Origin: Methanocorpusculum sp.
GTDB taxonomy: Archaea > Halobacteriota > Methanomicrobia > Methanomicrobiales > Methanocorpusculaceae
NCBI GenBank assembly: GCA_029986975.1
Contig: DALTWR010000075.1
Location: 1-5,424 of the forward strand
Direction of reading: 5' to 3'
Length of the DNA: 5,424 nucleotides
Position numbers and translations under genes: made by a program. This document shows, in pieces, positions 5,058-5,424 of the stretch (position 1 is its first letter; each line of letters starts with the position of its first letter). The notes under the pieces are model-generated. The model had not been told where the DNA came from. It searched no databases and was given only the letters and a program-made list of their open reading frames with translations.

Positions 5058-5378
5058 TTAATCGTATTCACGCCATGTGTGGTGACACTTGGTACAGCGG
5101 AAGAATCTGACCTCGGATTCATCAGCACTTCTCAGCTGTCTGAGCCACCACTCTGCAAGATTGTGACCGCAGTTCGGACATGCTATCTGCATTGTCGGTT
5201 TTGTTCCGATGTTTTCATCTCCGTCAACAATAAGGATATCATTTTCCTGCATGTAGGCGACTTTTTTCATCTGTTCTTTTTCATCTTTTGAAATGACTTC
5301 TTCATAACCGCATTTTGTGCAGGTAAGCTTGCCTTCTTTGGCTTTCATAAGCTTTCCGCACTTTGGACAGAACATCAT
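5058..5378 (-). CDS. tfs: Transcription factor S (TFS, TFIIS-like cleavage factor)
   Basis: Archaeal relative of TFIIS and of the RPB9/RPC11 family; it enters backtracked RNA polymerase and stimulates cleavage of the nascent RNA. The 106 residues carry an N-terminal zinc ribbon (Cys4, Cys7, Cys20, Cys23 in FCPKCGK ... CTKCG), a linker, and a C-terminal zinc ribbon (Cys67, Cys70, Cys95, Cys98). The acidic hairpin Asp86-Glu87 in RSADES supplies the catalytic pair, and the protein ends in the typical TWREYD. All zinc ligands and the catalytic acids are present, so it should be an active cleavage factor and not an inhibitory paralogue. The residue after the last cysteine is His where Gly is common. 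ATG 5378 or the adjacent ATG 5375 is the start. An in-frame TTG at 5399 would add seven unrelated residues and has no ribosome binding site. The gene lies upstream of tbp in the same direction. Confidence 0.95.
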   Translation of the reverse strand: MMFCPKCGKLMKAKEGKLTCTKCGYEEVISKDEKEQMKKVAYMQENDILIVDGDENIGTKPTMQIACPNCGHNLAEWWLRQLRSADESEVRFFRCTKCHHTWREYD

Positions 5379-5401
5379 GAATAAATATTGGTCTTTCAAA
5401 G

Positions 5402-5410
5402 ATAAATAAA
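5402..5410 (-). promoter_or_regulatory. tfs TATA box
   Basis: TTTATTTAT on the minus strand lies 24-32 nt before ATG 5378, the distance expected for a leaderless or almost leaderless mRNA. No Shine-Dalgarno is present before the start (the sequence there is gaccaatatttattc). The window ends 14 nt farther upstream, so the BRE region is barely visible. Confidence 0.45.
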
Positions 5411-5424
5411 CCCCATATCTACAC

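Noticed and set aside
5079..5291. 70-codon + strand frame opposite tfs
   Set aside because: Antisense to a fully conserved TFS with zinc ligands; composition is low complexity (Phe-rich from lysine/glutamate codons).
5379..5399. TTG start for TFS adding seven residues
   Set aside because: No ribosome binding site, and TFS proteins normally begin just before FCPKCG, which the ATG pair at 5378/5375 provides.
1..5424. CRISPR arrays, insertion sequences, tRNA or rRNA genes, defence or mobile elements
   Set aside because: No spaced direct repeats, terminal inverted repeats flanking a transposase, or tRNA/rRNA signatures were seen anywhere in the window.

Overview
The window looks like a methanogenic archaeal chromosome, most likely Methanomicrobiales and perhaps Methanocorpusculum-like. 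The genus is an impression from gene content and moderate GC, not a computed match. Evidence for an archaeon is direct: a TATA-binding protein, a TFS-type transcript cleavage factor, the F420 deazaflavin enzyme CofG, and several TTTATATA-like boxes about 25-35 nt upstream of start codons. Nothing here looks like a mobile element, prophage, CRISPR array or defence island. It reads as ordinary core and housekeeping chromosome.

Layout: (1) 73-867 (+) encodes a secreted lipoprotein made of two cysteine-free META (HslJ-like) domains. (2) 868-1196 has no protein gene I can support. It holds several inverted repeats and a strong hairpin plus T-tract at 1028-1060. (3) 1197-2711 (-) encodes a PutP-type sodium/proline symporter starting at GTG. 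(4) 2712-2893 is a divergent promoter region with a near-symmetrical TATA box and a 10-bp palindrome. (5) 2894-3082 (+) encodes a 62-residue stand-alone J-domain protein. (6) 3104-5378 (-) holds four genes in one direction, in transcription order tfs, tbp, a two-helix membrane protein of unknown function, and cofG. The last two overlap by 4 nt (ATGA).

How they fit together: tfs and tbp are both basal RNA polymerase factors and lie next to each other. A hairpin/T-tract separates them, and each has its own TATA box near the distance expected for a leaderless mRNA, so they are probably separate transcripts. A T6 run directly follows tbp. The membrane protein and cofG form a tight two-gene unit. 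CofG makes the deazaflavin chromophore of F420 together with CofH, which is not in this window. PutP probably serves compatible-solute or nitrogen uptake. The J-domain protein is a likely DnaK co-chaperone.

I found no convincing novel system. The items most worth checking are the structured 868-1060 segment (possible small RNA or long 3' UTR), the tfs-tbp arrangement, the Cys-less tandem META lipoprotein, and the unknown membrane protein coupled to cofG. Two start sites matter to anyone using this annotation: tbp most likely starts at 4911 and tfs at 5378 (or 5375), not at the upstream in-frame TTG codons.
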